NCBI GenBank assembly: GCA_963658575.1 | Contig: CAVKQB010000057.1 | Span: forward strand, 1 to 14,152 | Reading direction: 5' to 3' | DNA: 14,152 nt | Origin: W0P28-013 sp963658575 | GTDB lineage: Bacteria; Bacteroidota; Bacteroidia; Bacteroidales; Paludibacteraceae | In this document: positions 6,026 through 13,720 of the stretch, piece after piece | How positions within the stretch are numbered: the first letter of the stretch is position 1 | How the letters are laid out: the number at the start of each line of letters is the position of its first letter | Notes under the pieces: generated by a model | Database searches by the model: none | Seen by the model: only the letters and a program-made list of their open reading frames with translations | Told to the model about the DNA's origin: nothing | Position numbers and translations under genes: made by a program

Positions 6026-6880
6026 TTATTTCTCGATGCTGAGCAGTTCCACGTCGAAAATCAGGGTTGAATAGGGTTTGATTCTGCCTGTGTCGGCCGA
6101 GCCGTAGGCCAATTCCTGCGGAATGTAGAGGCGCCATTTGGAGCCAACGGGCATCAGTTGCAGGGCTTCGGTCCAGCCAGCGATGACCTGTTTCACGCCG
6201 AAGAGTGCGGGTTGGTTGCGTTCGACCGAACTATCGAACACGGTGCCATCGATGAGAGTGCCGTGGTAGTGCACGCGTACGCGCGAGTCGGCGGTTGGCA
6301 GTGCGCCTTTGCCGGCTTTCAGCACCTCGTATTGCAGGCCGCTGGGCAGCGTTACCACGCCCTCTTTTTCGGCGTTAGCAACGAGCCACGCTTCGTTTTC
6401 GGCTTTCCATGCGCTGTATTTGCGTTCGGTTTGGCGTTCTTTGGCTTCGTCGATATAGGCGATGGCCTCGTCGACGTTTTTGATCTCGTCGTTTTCGGTG
6501 AGTCCAGCGATGAATCCAGCCAAATAAGCATCTTTGCTGAATACGGCGGTCGAATCGCCATTTTTAAGCACGCTTTCGAAGTGCGGCATCATCTGTTCGG
6601 TTACTTGCATACCAATCTGCATGCCGACCATTTCGGCTTTTTCGGCTGCGCTCATTTCGTTGGTGGCCTTCAGGAAGCCTTTGAGGAAGGCGTTCATATG
6701 TGCCGAATCGACATCGAGGCGTGCGAGATAGTCGCGCAGTCCGCGTGTGGTGCTCACGCCGTAGCAATAGGTGAGTGTGTCGTTTTCGGTTTGCAAATCG
6801 GCTTTCGGCGTGTGGTTGCACGATACGAAGCCCAACATCATGGTTGCCGCGAGGGCAACGCCCAAAATGTTCTTTTTCAT
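6026..6880 (-). CDS. FKBP-type peptidyl-prolyl cis-trans isomerase, lipoprotein
   Basis: Catalyses cis-trans isomerisation of Xaa-Pro bonds, helping folding of envelope proteins. 284 residues. A lipoprotein signal peptide ends at a lipobox-like FVSC (Cys21), so the protein is probably tethered to a membrane facing the periplasm. Residues about 35-160 form a helical FKBP_N dimerisation region; about 178-284 are the FKBP catalytic domain. Visible family motifs are VRVHYHGTL (202-210), DGTVFDSS (211-218), QVIAGW (231-236), LYIPQELAYG (251-260) and LIFDVELL (273-280). It is the second gene of a minus-strand pair, 36 bases behind a close paralogue, and ends in a strong terminator. Product confidence is high; client proteins are unknown. 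Confidence 0.95.
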   Translation of the reverse strand: MKKNILGVALAATMMLGFVSCNHTPKADLQTENDTLTYCYGVSTTRGLRDYLARLDVDSAHMNAFLKGFLKATNEMSAAEKAEMVGMQIGMQVTEQMMPHFESVLKNGDSTAVFSKDAYLAGFIAGLTENDEIKNVDEAIAYIDEAKERQTERKYSAWKAENEAWLVANAEKEGVVTLPSGLQYEVLKAGKGALPTADSRVRVHYHGTLIDGTVFDSSVERNQPALFGVKQVIAGWTEALQLMPVGSKWRLYIPQELAYGSADTGRIKPYSTLIFDVELLSIEK

Positions 6881-6916
6881 TGTGTTTTTTGTTTTTATTG
6901 AGTTAAACTGTTTTCT

Positions 6917-7513
6917 TTACTTTTCGATGCCAAGCAGCTCCACGTCGAAAATCAGTGCGGCGTGTGGTTTGATGGCTTCGCCCGCGCCGTGTGCGCCGTA
7001 GGCGAGCTCGCTGGGAATGTAGAGCCGCCATTTGGAGCCGACGGGCATCAGTTGCAGCGCTTCGACCCAGCCAGCGATGACCTGTTTCACGCCGAACACG
7101 GCCGGTTCGCCGCGCAAGACCGAACTATCAAAAACTGTGCCATCGATGAGTGTGCCGTGGTAGTGCACACGCACGCGGTCGTCGGCGGTGGGGCGCGCGC
7201 CGTGTCCTTCGGTGAGCACCTCGTATTGCAGGCCGCTGGGCAGCGTTTTCACTTCGGGGCGGCGGGCATTTTCGCGCAGGAAATCTTCGCTAGCCTTGCG
7301 CACTTCGGCATAGGCGGCCGATGCTTCGGCATCTTTTTTGGCGAAATAGTCGTTGACCAACGCTTGCGCCTCTTGTGCCGATATTTCGGGTCGGCGACCT
7401 TCGCACATGGCTTCGATACCGCGTGCAAAATCGGCATATTCGATGCCTTTCACGCCGCTTTGGCGCAGGCTTTGCCCAAAAAGCAAGCCGAGAGAATAAC
7501 TTAATTTGTCCAT
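6917..7513 (-). CDS. FKBP-type peptidyl-prolyl cis-trans isomerase, cytoplasmic
   Basis: Prolyl isomerase of 198 residues with no signal peptide, so probably cytoplasmic. It has a shortened FKBP_N-type helical region (about 1-85; begins MDKLSYSLGLLFGQSL) and a complete FKBP domain (about 92-198) with VRVHYHGTL (114-122), DGTVFDSS (123-130), QVIAGW (144-149), LYIPSELAYG (164-173) and LIFDVELL (187-194). The catalytic domain is very like that of the next gene at both protein and DNA level, including a shared AGCCAGCGATGACCTGTTTC on the plus strand, so the pair arose by tandem duplication or is kept similar by gene conversion. First gene of the operon; the leader upstream of its ATG consists of repeat DNA. 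Confidence 0.95.
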   Translation of the reverse strand: MDKLSYSLGLLFGQSLRQSGVKGIEYADFARGIEAMCEGRRPEISAQEAQALVNDYFAKKDAEASAAYAEVRKASEDFLRENARRPEVKTLPSGLQYEVLTEGHGARPTADDRVRVHYHGTLIDGTVFDSSVLRGEPAVFGVKQVIAGWVEALQLMPVGSKWRLYIPSELAYGAHGAGEAIKPHAALIFDVELLGIEK

Positions 7514-7520
7514 TTTTTTG

Positions 7521-7621
7521 AGTGTGAAAGTGTGAAAGTGTGAAAGTTTGAAAGTTTGAAAGTGTGAAAGTGTGAAAGTGTGAAAGTGAGAAAGTGTGAA
7601 AGTCAGAAAGTCTATAAAGTT
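7521..7621. repeat. Second 8-bp repeat array (GTGTGAAA type)
   Basis: About ten copies of GTGTGAAA, with GTTTGAAA and GTGAGAAA variants, begin 8 bases upstream of the cytoplasmic FKBP start codon and end in GTCTATAAAGTT. Same unit, orientation and tail as the array at 1425-1620. If transcription starts near 7845, this array would lie in the 5' untranslated region of the FKBP mRNA. Confidence 0.9.
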
Positions 7622-7836
7622 ATTGTGGATTTGGAGATTTGGAGATTTGGAGATTTGGTTATTTGGGGATTATTCATTCGCTACGCGCATTTTTTCTCCG
7701 CTCGGCAGAGGGACAGAATTGCGCCCAATAACTCCTAACTCCTAATCCCTCACTCCTAATTATCTATAACCTCTCACCTCTCACCTATAACCTCTTACCT
7801 TTTTCTTGCGACTTGCTACTTGTGTCTTGCTACTAA
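7622..7836. repeat. Third intergenic repeat mosaic
   Basis: Holds GGATTTGGAGATTTGGAGATTTGG repeats, a CGCTCGGCAGAGGGACAG block followed by TTGCGCCCAATAACTCC (a variant of the 1790-1825 block), CCTAACTCCTAATCCCTCACTCC words, and the inverted CTCTCACCTATAACC and CTTGCTACTTG words. No gene seen. Confidence 0.75.
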
Positions 7837-7850
7837 AAAAAATTGGTTTG

Positions 7851-7858
7851 CAAAGTTA
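7851..7858 (-). promoter_or_regulatory. Candidate -7 box for the FKBP operon
   Basis: On the minus strand this reads TAACTTTG, a perfect TAnnTTTG. It is the only good box found upstream of the FKBP pair, but it would give a leader of about 330 bases made of repeats, and the -33 match is weak. The same 10-mer GCAAAGTTAC occurs at 5938-5947. Confidence 0.4.
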
Positions 7859-7927
7859 CTATTTTTTTGCAATATGGAAGAATGCGGCATTTTTGTGCTG
7901 CGATTTTAGCGGGTTAGTTTTTTTGCG

Positions 7928-7935
7928 TAAATTTG
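7928..7935 (+). promoter_or_regulatory. Candidate -7 box for the glycan operon
   Basis: TAAATTTG fits TAnnTTTG and lies 28 bases before the TTG start of the kelch lipoprotein. A weak TTTTA -33-like stretch lies about 20 bases upstream (7904-7908). Transcription would start near 7942, leaving a short leader. Confidence 0.5.
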
Positions 7936-7963
7936 CAAATTAAAAACAGAAATCGCCGAAAGT

Positions 7964-8977
7964 TTGCTCAAAAAACAATCCACATATTTCATCGCGCTGA
8001 TAGTCAGCGTATTGTGCGGTTGTAATCGGCTACAAGAGCCGGCCAATCCCGTCACGTTCGAGGCGTGTGCGCCTATGCCCGAAGCGCGGACGGCGGCCAC
8101 AGCGTTCGTTGTTGGCGATGCTGCCTACATCGTTGGCGGGCGCACATTGAGCAGCGATGCCTGCAAATCGCACCCCGAAGGCTACCCCGAAAACCTATGG
8201 CGGTACGATGCGGCGGCCAATGCGTGGACTGACCTCGGCGCAGTGCCGTTCGGACGGCGCGTGCATGCGACAGCTCAGGTGGTTGGCGACCAAGTTTATG
8301 TCGGGCTGGGATTCAGCGGCGGCATCTACAATACATCGAACTATCACCGCGACTGGTGGCGCTACACGCCTGCCACGCACACTTGGCTGCAGTTGGATAG
8401 TTTTCCGAACGACTACACCGATGCTGGCGCCTCGTTTTACCTCGACGGAAAGATATACATTTGCCACGGATTCGGCACGTTTGGCTATTCGCGCCAAATT
8501 TGCCAATACGACATTGCCGCCAACCGCTGGACACTATACGACGACAACTACAAACGTGCGCCGTCGGTCATCAGTGCCCTAGGAGCGCAAGTGGGCGACC
8601 GCTGTTTTTTGGGTAGCGGCTGGAATGCCGACAAGTTGAACGTGCGCCAATGGTACGAGTTCGACCCTGCGAGCGACAGTTGGCACGAACGCCAGAAATT
8701 GCCCGCCGGACGCGTTTTTGCGGCCTCCACCACCGACAAGCAGGGCATCTACGTGTTGGGCGGACGGCATTTTGGCGGCTCGCTCACCACGGGAAAAATC
8801 TACGACGAAGTGCTCCGATACGACATCGAGAACGACGCCTGGACGCTGCGCGGTCATCTGCCCAACGGCGCACGCGAAAATGCCGTGGCATTCACCGTGG
8901 GCGACAGACATTTTGTCGGTCTTGGCAACGATGTCAACGAAGAAATTTTGAGTGATCTGCACACATGGCACGATTGA
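7964..8977 (+). CDS. Kelch-repeat beta-propeller lipoprotein
   Basis: 337 residues. The start is TTG (7964); no in-frame ATG lies between it and the promoter, and starting here gives a good lipoprotein signal: MLKKQ, a hydrophobic stretch, then LCGC with acylated Cys20. The mature part is a kelch beta-propeller. Repeating Tyr-Asp...Trp strands occur at LWRYDAAANAW (78-88), WWRYTPATHTW (131-141), ICQYDIAANRW (179-189), WYEFDPASDSW (230-240) and VLRYDIENDAW (283-293), with Gly-rich turns such as YIVGGR and YVLGGRHFGG. Kelch propellers usually bind proteins or sugars; nothing marks it as an enzyme. It is the first gene of the glycan operon and overlaps the Wzi-like gene by 13 bases, suggesting a joint role at the outer membrane (inference). 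Confidence 0.85.
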   Translation: MLKKQSTYFIALIVSVLCGCNRLQEPANPVTFEACAPMPEARTAATAFVVGDAAYIVGGRTLSSDACKSHPEGYPENLWRYDAAANAWTDLGAVPFGRRVHATAQVVGDQVYVGLGFSGGIYNTSNYHRDWWRYTPATHTWLQLDSFPNDYTDAGASFYLDGKIYICHGFGTFGYSRQICQYDIAANRWTLYDDNYKRAPSVISALGAQVGDRCFLGSGWNADKLNVRQWYEFDPASDSWHERQKLPAGRVFAASTTDKQGIYVLGGRHFGGSLTTGKIYDEVLRYDIENDAWTLRGHLPNGARENAVAFTVGDRHFVGLGNDVNEEILSDLHTWHD

Positions 8978-10428
8978 GGGAGATAGTTTTTGCCGTCGCG
9001 CTTGGCGTGGCACTGCCCGCGCTGGCTTGGAAACCGTGGCCGCTGCCCATGGATTCGGCCGACAGAGCGCACGACACCATCGCATACGGCGCATACCTGA
9101 CGGCCGTAACCTCGACGGGCGACTATGCGCCATTTTGGCTGCAAACCAACCGCCAAGGTGCCATAGCGTATCGGCCGCACAGCGGCAACATGGGCGCATA
9201 CATCAGCAAAGCCGCCACGCGCCCCAACCGCTGGTGGGACTACGATTTCGGCGTGGAACTTGTGGGGCAACTGCACACGCAAGGCGGCACAGGCTTTTTG
9301 CAGCAACTCTACGGCCATGTGCGGCTCTATGTGTTCGACATCACCGCTGGCATAAAACCCGAAACGTGGGGCAACCAAGACCCCGAACTGTCGAGCGGCG
9401 GTTTTCTGTTTTCGCAAAACACGCACCCGATTCCGCGCATCACCGTCGGCATCGACCGCTGGACGGCGTTTCCGTTTACCTACGGCTACCTGGAGGTGAA
9501 AGGCGGCATCACACACGGTTGGTTTGCCGACAACGAATACATCAAAAACGGCTATCTGCATCACAAATTCGTGGGCGTGCGCTTGGGCGGACGGCTGCCC
9601 GTGAACATCAGTTACGAGTTTCACCACGCAGCGCAATGGGGCGGCACATCGCCCGTGTACGGCGCTTTAGGCTCGTCGTTCAAGGATTGGTGCAACATCG
9701 TCTCGGCGAAATCGGGCGGCGTGATGGCCAACGACCAACTGAACGCCGAAGGCAACCACATCGGTTCGCAAAATCTGGGACTTGACATCAAATGGAAAGA
9801 CTGGAAAATATCGGCCTACTGGCAAAACCTGTTCGAAGACGGCCCGATACGTTTCATCGGATTTGGCATGAACGTGCCCGACGGCGTTTGGGGGCTGACC
9901 GTTTCGCAAGAGCGATGGCCGTTTATCGGCAAAATATGCTACGAATTTGTGCAGACCACCGACCAATCGGGGCCGTTCCACGACCGCGACGGGCTGGTGT
10001 TCGGCGGCAACGACAGCTATTTTCAGAACAGCATCTACCGCAACGGCTGGAACTATTTCGGTCGCACCATCGGCACGCCGTTCATCACATCGCCGCTCTA
10101 CAACGCCGACGGTACCATCTACACGCTCAACAACCGCGTGATGGCGCACTATTTTGCCATGAGGGGCGACATTTACGGGTTTCGCTACCGCGCCGTGGCC
10201 TCGTATGCAAAAAATTATGGCACTTACGCCACAGGCGATGCAACGTTTTCGACCAATACCGCGTTATTATTAGAGGTAACCAAACTTGTGCCGCAAGCGT
10301 GGGGCTTGGAATTTTCGCTGTCGCTGGCGGCCGATTTTGGCACGCAGTTCGGCAACGATTTCGGCGTGATGGTGAGCGTGGCCAAGCGCGGCATCATTTG
10401 GAAAAGCGACAAACAATCAACAAAATAA
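8965..10428 (+). CDS. Wzi-like capsule assembly outer-membrane beta-barrel protein
   Basis: 487 residues with an N-terminal signal peptide (cleavage probably after Ala21 in LPALA). The rest looks like an outer-membrane barrel: many alternating aromatic/polar strands, frequent Trp, Tyr and Gly, and motifs typical of the Bacteroidota Wzi/capsule-assembly family (APFWLQTNRQG at about 53-63, GYLEVKGGITHGWF, EFHHAAQWGG, YFQNSIYRNGW). Wzi binds capsular polysaccharide at the surface in Enterobacteria; in this phylum the family is common and its exact role less clear. The start overlaps the kelch gene's end, and DUF4254 follows after 3 bases. Likely attaches or organises surface glycan (inference). 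Confidence 0.85.
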   Translation: MARLREIVFAVALGVALPALAWKPWPLPMDSADRAHDTIAYGAYLTAVTSTGDYAPFWLQTNRQGAIAYRPHSGNMGAYISKAATRPNRWWDYDFGVELVGQLHTQGGTGFLQQLYGHVRLYVFDITAGIKPETWGNQDPELSSGGFLFSQNTHPIPRITVGIDRWTAFPFTYGYLEVKGGITHGWFADNEYIKNGYLHHKFVGVRLGGRLPVNISYEFHHAAQWGGTSPVYGALGSSFKDWCNIVSAKSGGVMANDQLNAEGNHIGSQNLGLDIKWKDWKISAYWQNLFEDGPIRFIGFGMNVPDGVWGLTVSQERWPFIGKICYEFVQTTDQSGPFHDRDGLVFGGNDSYFQNSIYRNGWNYFGRTIGTPFITSPLYNADGTIYTLNNRVMAHYFAMRGDIYGFRYRAVASYAKNYGTYATGDATFSTNTALLLEVTKLVPQAWGLEFSLSLAADFGTQFGNDFGVMVSVAKRGIIWKSDKQSTK

Positions 10429-10431
10429 GCC

Positions 10432-11037
10432 ATGACATTTGTAGAATTGAGCAACAAAATCTTCGACGAGGCGATCGTCGATTACCACAAAACCGACTAC
10501 ATCGACCAGCCGATAGCCAATCCGTATCCGCTGAAAAGCATCGAGTATTATCTCTATCTGAAAAACTGGATTGATACCGTGCAATGGCATTTGGAGGACA
10601 TCATACGCAATCCCGATATTGACCCTGTGGAGGCGTTGGCACTCAAGCGGCGCATCGACAAGTCGAACCAAGACCGCACCGACCTCGTGGAACTCATCGA
10701 CAGTTATTTTTGGGACAAATACCACGGCGTGAAAACGGCTGCCGATGCCAAAATCAACACCGAAAGTCCTGCGTGGGCGATTGACCGCCTGTCGATTCTG
10801 CACCTGAAAATCTACCACATGCAGGTCGAAGTGAACCGCCCCGACGTGAGCGAGGCGCACAAGGCGCAATGCCAAGCCAAACTGAACGTGCTGTTGGAGC
10901 AGAAAACCGACCTTTCGACCGCCATCGACCAACTGCTGGCCGATTTCGAGGCTGGCACAAAGAAAATGAAGGTGTACAAACAGATGAAAATGTACAACGA
11001 CCCCGAACTGAACCCCGTTCTGTACGGTCAGAAATAG
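10432..11037 (+). CDS. DUF4254 domain protein
   Basis: 201 residues, no signal peptide or membrane segment; mostly helical and charged, so cytoplasmic. The opening (FVELSNKIFDEAIVDYH), the NPYPLKSIEYYLYLKNWID block and the KRRIDKSNQDRTDLVELID block match DUF4254, a Bacteroidota family of unknown function that I recall as usually sitting beside LPS glycosyltransferases. The last codon is followed at once by the ATG of the GT9 gene (TAGATG), so the two are probably translationally coupled. Role presumably in lipopolysaccharide core synthesis, by neighbourhood only. Confidence 0.88.
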   Translation: MTFVELSNKIFDEAIVDYHKTDYIDQPIANPYPLKSIEYYLYLKNWIDTVQWHLEDIIRNPDIDPVEALALKRRIDKSNQDRTDLVELIDSYFWDKYHGVKTAADAKINTESPAWAIDRLSILHLKIYHMQVEVNRPDVSEAHKAQCQAKLNVLLEQKTDLSTAIDQLLADFEAGTKKMKVYKQMKMYNDPELNPVLYGQK

Positions 11038-12027
11038 ATGAAGCGCATTCTCGTCATACGGTTTTCGGCGTTGGGCGACGTGGCCATGGCCGTGCCTGTG
11101 GTGCAGGCGTTGGCGCAGCAGTATCCCGACTTGGACATCACATTCTTGAGCAAGCGCATGTGTGCGCCGCTGTTCGCCCGAATGCCGCAGAATGTCCATT
11201 TTGTGGGCATCACGCCGCAGGCATTGCACGATTTCAAGAATCTGAAAGCGTTTGTCGAGAACGAACTGAATATCAAGCAGTTCGACTATGTAGCCGACTT
11301 GCACAGCGTGCTGCGGTCGTTCTACATCAAATGGCGTGCGTGGTTGCACGGCGCAAAAACGGCCACCATCGACAAAGGCCACCCCGACAAACGCCGCCTG
11401 ACGCGCGCACACTGCAAACGCTTCGTGCCGCTGAAAAACTCGACGGAGCGCTACGCCGACGTGCTGCAACGGCTCGGATTCGTCGTTACGCTCGATTTCA
11501 CATCGCTGTTTGCCGAGAAACCAGCCTCGCGCCATTGGGTGGGCGTGGCGCCGTTTGCGCGGCACAAAGGCAAAATCTACCCAACCGAAAAGAGCGAAAA
11601 AGTGGTAGAACTGCTGTCGCAGCGCGGCTGGACGGTGTACCTTTTCGGCAACGGCGAACGCGAGAAAGCGTTGCTAGAAAATTGGGCGGCCAAATACCCG
11701 AACGTCGTTTCCACGGCTGGCAAATCGACTTTGGAAGACGAATTGGAACTGATGAACGCTTTGGACGTGATGGTTTCGATGGATTCGGCCAACATGCACT
11801 TGGCATCGCTCACCGCCACGCCGGTCGTAAGCGTTTGGGGCGCAACGCACCCATACGCTGGATTCATGGGTTGGCGGCAAAGTATGAACAACGCCGTGCA
11901 ACTCGACCTGCCGTGCCGTCCCTGCTCGACCTTCGGCAACAAACCCTGCCGATTTGGCGACTATCGTTGCCTTACGGGCATTGCACCCGAAATGATAGTG
12001 GAAAAAGTGGAGAAAATCGCGCCATGA
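11038..12027 (+). CDS. Glycosyltransferase family 9 (heptosyltransferase-like)
   Basis: Probably transfers heptose or a related sugar to the LPS core on the cytoplasmic side of the inner membrane. 329 residues, GT-B fold. The N-terminal half begins KRILVIRFSALGDVAMAVP (2-20), the standard GT9 opening with ALGD at 11-14. The C-terminal half has GVAPFARHKGKIYP (169-182), which binds donor phosphates in relatives, and MDSANMHLASLT (248-259), equivalent to the D-(S/T)-G-x-x-H motif with Asn in place of Gly. Cys-rich CRPCSTFGNKPC (293-304) is common in this family. Donor and acceptor cannot be read from sequence. It abuts DUF4254 and overlaps GT90 by 4 bases (ATGA). Confidence 0.93.
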   Translation: MKRILVIRFSALGDVAMAVPVVQALAQQYPDLDITFLSKRMCAPLFARMPQNVHFVGITPQALHDFKNLKAFVENELNIKQFDYVADLHSVLRSFYIKWRAWLHGAKTATIDKGHPDKRRLTRAHCKRFVPLKNSTERYADVLQRLGFVVTLDFTSLFAEKPASRHWVGVAPFARHKGKIYPTEKSEKVVELLSQRGWTVYLFGNGEREKALLENWAAKYPNVVSTAGKSTLEDELELMNALDVMVSMDSANMHLASLTATPVVSVWGATHPYAGFMGWRQSMNNAVQLDLPCRPCSTFGNKPCRFGDYRCLTGIAPEMIVEKVEKIAP

Positions 12028-12995
12028 ACCGCCTACGCTACATACTGACCAGCGGAAAAAACTCCAAATTCAAGTATTATCTGCTCAACTATCTGCGGTT
12101 GCTTGTGCCAAACAGCATCTGCCGCAATAGGCGCGAGCGGCTGTTGCGAGCGATAGAGCAACGTCCCGACAAAGACTACATACAGCAACGCATCGACTAC
12201 TATTGCCAACTCTCGACACCGACACCGCTGCCAGCAACCGCACCTTGCCTGAGCGCGTGGCAAATCCCGAAAAAGCAGAAAGTCTACTACTTCGACAGCC
12301 GCGAATTTACGCGCTATTTTCCGCAAAATTACCGTTGGAACATCTGCCCTGGCGACATAACGTACATTCCCAACATGCCGAGCATCGTCAAAAGTCGGCC
12401 GCTGGCTGTGGGCAACGAGAATAGCGTGCTGCTCAAGATGGATAAAGTGCGCCATTTCATCTTCGTGAACGACCGAAAAGCGTTTGCCGACAAAAAAGAC
12501 ATGGCCATTTTCCGTGGGAAAGTGGCGGGCAAAGAGTCGCGCCGGCAGTTCATGCGCATGTATTTCGGGCATCCCATGTGCGACTGCGGCGACATCAGCC
12601 GCAACACGTCCGACCCGACGGCATGGCAAACCGAGAAGAAAACCATCGACGAACATCTCGACTACAAATTCATCATGGCGCTGGAAGGCAACGACGTGGC
12701 GAGCAACCTGAAATGGGTGATGTCGTCCAATTCCGTGGCCGTGATGCCGCGCCCCACCTGCGAAACGTGGTTTATGGAGGGCACGTTGCAGCCGAACTAC
12801 CACTACATCGAGATAAAAGCCGACTTCTCGGACTTGGAGGAACGGCTGCGCTACTACATCGAGCACACGGCCGAGGCCGAAGAGATAGTGCGGCACGCAC
12901 ACGAATACGTCAGCCAATTCCGCGACCAAGAGCGCGAGCGGCTCATCTCGATAGGCGTTCTCGACAAATACTTCAGCATGACCGGACAGCAATGA
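12024..12995 (+). CDS. Glycosyltransferase family 90 (CAP10/LPS-modifying type)
   Basis: 323 residues, soluble, starting at the ATG that overlaps the GT9 stop as ATGA; the frame stays open far upstream but only inside the GT9 and DUF4254 genes. The C-terminal two thirds match the GT90 family: LLKMDKVRHFIFVNDRKAF (136-154), AIFRGKVAGKESRRQF (161-176), then EHLDYKFIMALEGND (210-224) and SNLKWVMSSNSVAVMPRP (227-244) leading to ETWFMEG (247-253). GT90 enzymes transfer pentoses or hexoses (xylose or glucose in eukaryotes; LPS and capsule sugars in microbes). Placed in an LPS cluster, it probably adds a core or outer sugar; the donor is unknown. Overlaps the kinase gene by 4 bases. Confidence 0.9.
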   Translation: MNRLRYILTSGKNSKFKYYLLNYLRLLVPNSICRNRRERLLRAIEQRPDKDYIQQRIDYYCQLSTPTPLPATAPCLSAWQIPKKQKVYYFDSREFTRYFPQNYRWNICPGDITYIPNMPSIVKSRPLAVGNENSVLLKMDKVRHFIFVNDRKAFADKKDMAIFRGKVAGKESRRQFMRMYFGHPMCDCGDISRNTSDPTAWQTEKKTIDEHLDYKFIMALEGNDVASNLKWVMSSNSVAVMPRPTCETWFMEGTLQPNYHYIEIKADFSDLEERLRYYIEHTAEAEEIVRHAHEYVSQFRDQERERLISIGVLDKYFSMTGQQ

Positions 12996-13720
12996 AAGCC
13001 AAAGTAAAAATAACGCTCAATCCGGCCTACCAAGGGCTGCGCAGTTTTGTGGAGGAGTTGCCCGAACGCTTCGAACGCGAAGGCGAAACCATCTACAACG
13101 CCCGCAACCAGATTCGACTTATCGAACATAACGGTCTGAAAATCAACGTAAAACGGTTCCACTGCCCTGCCCTACCCAACCGCCTCGTCTACTCCATATT
13201 GCGTACTCCGAAAGCCGTACGCGCCTACCAAAACGCCGTGCGTCTGCTGGCGATGGGCATTCCTACGCCAGAGCCGATAGCCTATATTCTGTGTGGCGGC
13301 CACCTTCTTGCGGAGAGCTATCTCGTAACCGTACAATCGCCTCTATCTCGGAACTTCTATGAGTTTCGTCACCATCCGTTGCAGGGCTATGAATCGATAG
13401 TTCGGCAATTCGCTCGTTTCACGGCCTCGGTACACCAACATGGCGTGCTGCATTTGGACTATTCTCCCGGGAATATCCTGTTCGATATCGATGCGGCGGG
13501 GCAGGCGCAGTTCCTGCTGGTGGATATTAACCGTATGCGTTTCAACAAGCGCCAGATAGGGCTGCACGCTGCATGTAAGAACTTCTGCCGTCTATGGGGC
13601 AATCAAGATTTCTTCGAATTGCTGGCCGACGAATATGCCACCGCACGCGGATGGGACAAGGCCACTACCCGTAGACTGATTTTACACTATTGGAAACAGT
13701 TTTGGAAGCACCGAAAATAA
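12992..13720 (+). CDS. Kdo/WaaP-type lipopolysaccharide kinase-like protein
   Basis: 242 residues with a small protein-kinase-like fold, probably phosphorylating a core sugar (Kdo or heptose) of LPS in the cytoplasm. Key residues visible: Lys54 in NVKRF (ATP-binding lysine), HLDYSPGNILFD (154-165) giving catalytic Asp156 and metal-binding Asn161, and LVDINRMRF (176-184) with Asp178 in the DFG position. Length fits the family. The ATG overlaps the GT90 stop as ATGA, and the next gene's probable TTG start lies 19 bases inside this one. Substrate is inferred from context. Confidence 0.85.
   Translation: MKAKVKITLNPAYQGLRSFVEELPERFEREGETIYNARNQIRLIEHNGLKINVKRFHCPALPNRLVYSILRTPKAVRAYQNAVRLLAMGIPTPEPIAYILCGGHLLAESYLVTVQSPLSRNFYEFRHHPLQGYESIVRQFARFTASVHQHGVLHLDYSPGNILFDIDAAGQAQFLLVDINRMRFNKRQIGLHAACKNFCRLWGNQDFFELLADEYATARGWDKATTRRLILHYWKQFWKHRK

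Noticed and set aside
6158..6901. 247-codon plus-strand frame opposite the lipoprotein FKBP gene
   Set aside because: Shadow of a well-supported FKBP gene; no family match and no initiation signal.
8952..9785. Long alternative frames within the Wzi-like gene on both strands
   Set aside because: High GC leaves other frames open; they are rich in Arg, His and Ala with no recognisable domain.
10869..12023. Upstream in-frame extension of the GT90 gene
   Set aside because: It overlaps all of GT9 and part of DUF4254, whose family motifs are clear. The ATGA overlap at 12024 is the natural start.
12578..12991. Upstream in-frame extension of the kinase gene
   Set aside because: Arg-rich shadow of the GT90 gene; the real start is the ATG at 12992.
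12033..12992. 319-codon minus-strand frame opposite GT90
   Set aside because: Shadow frame; the plus-strand product has clear GT90 motifs and operon spacing.
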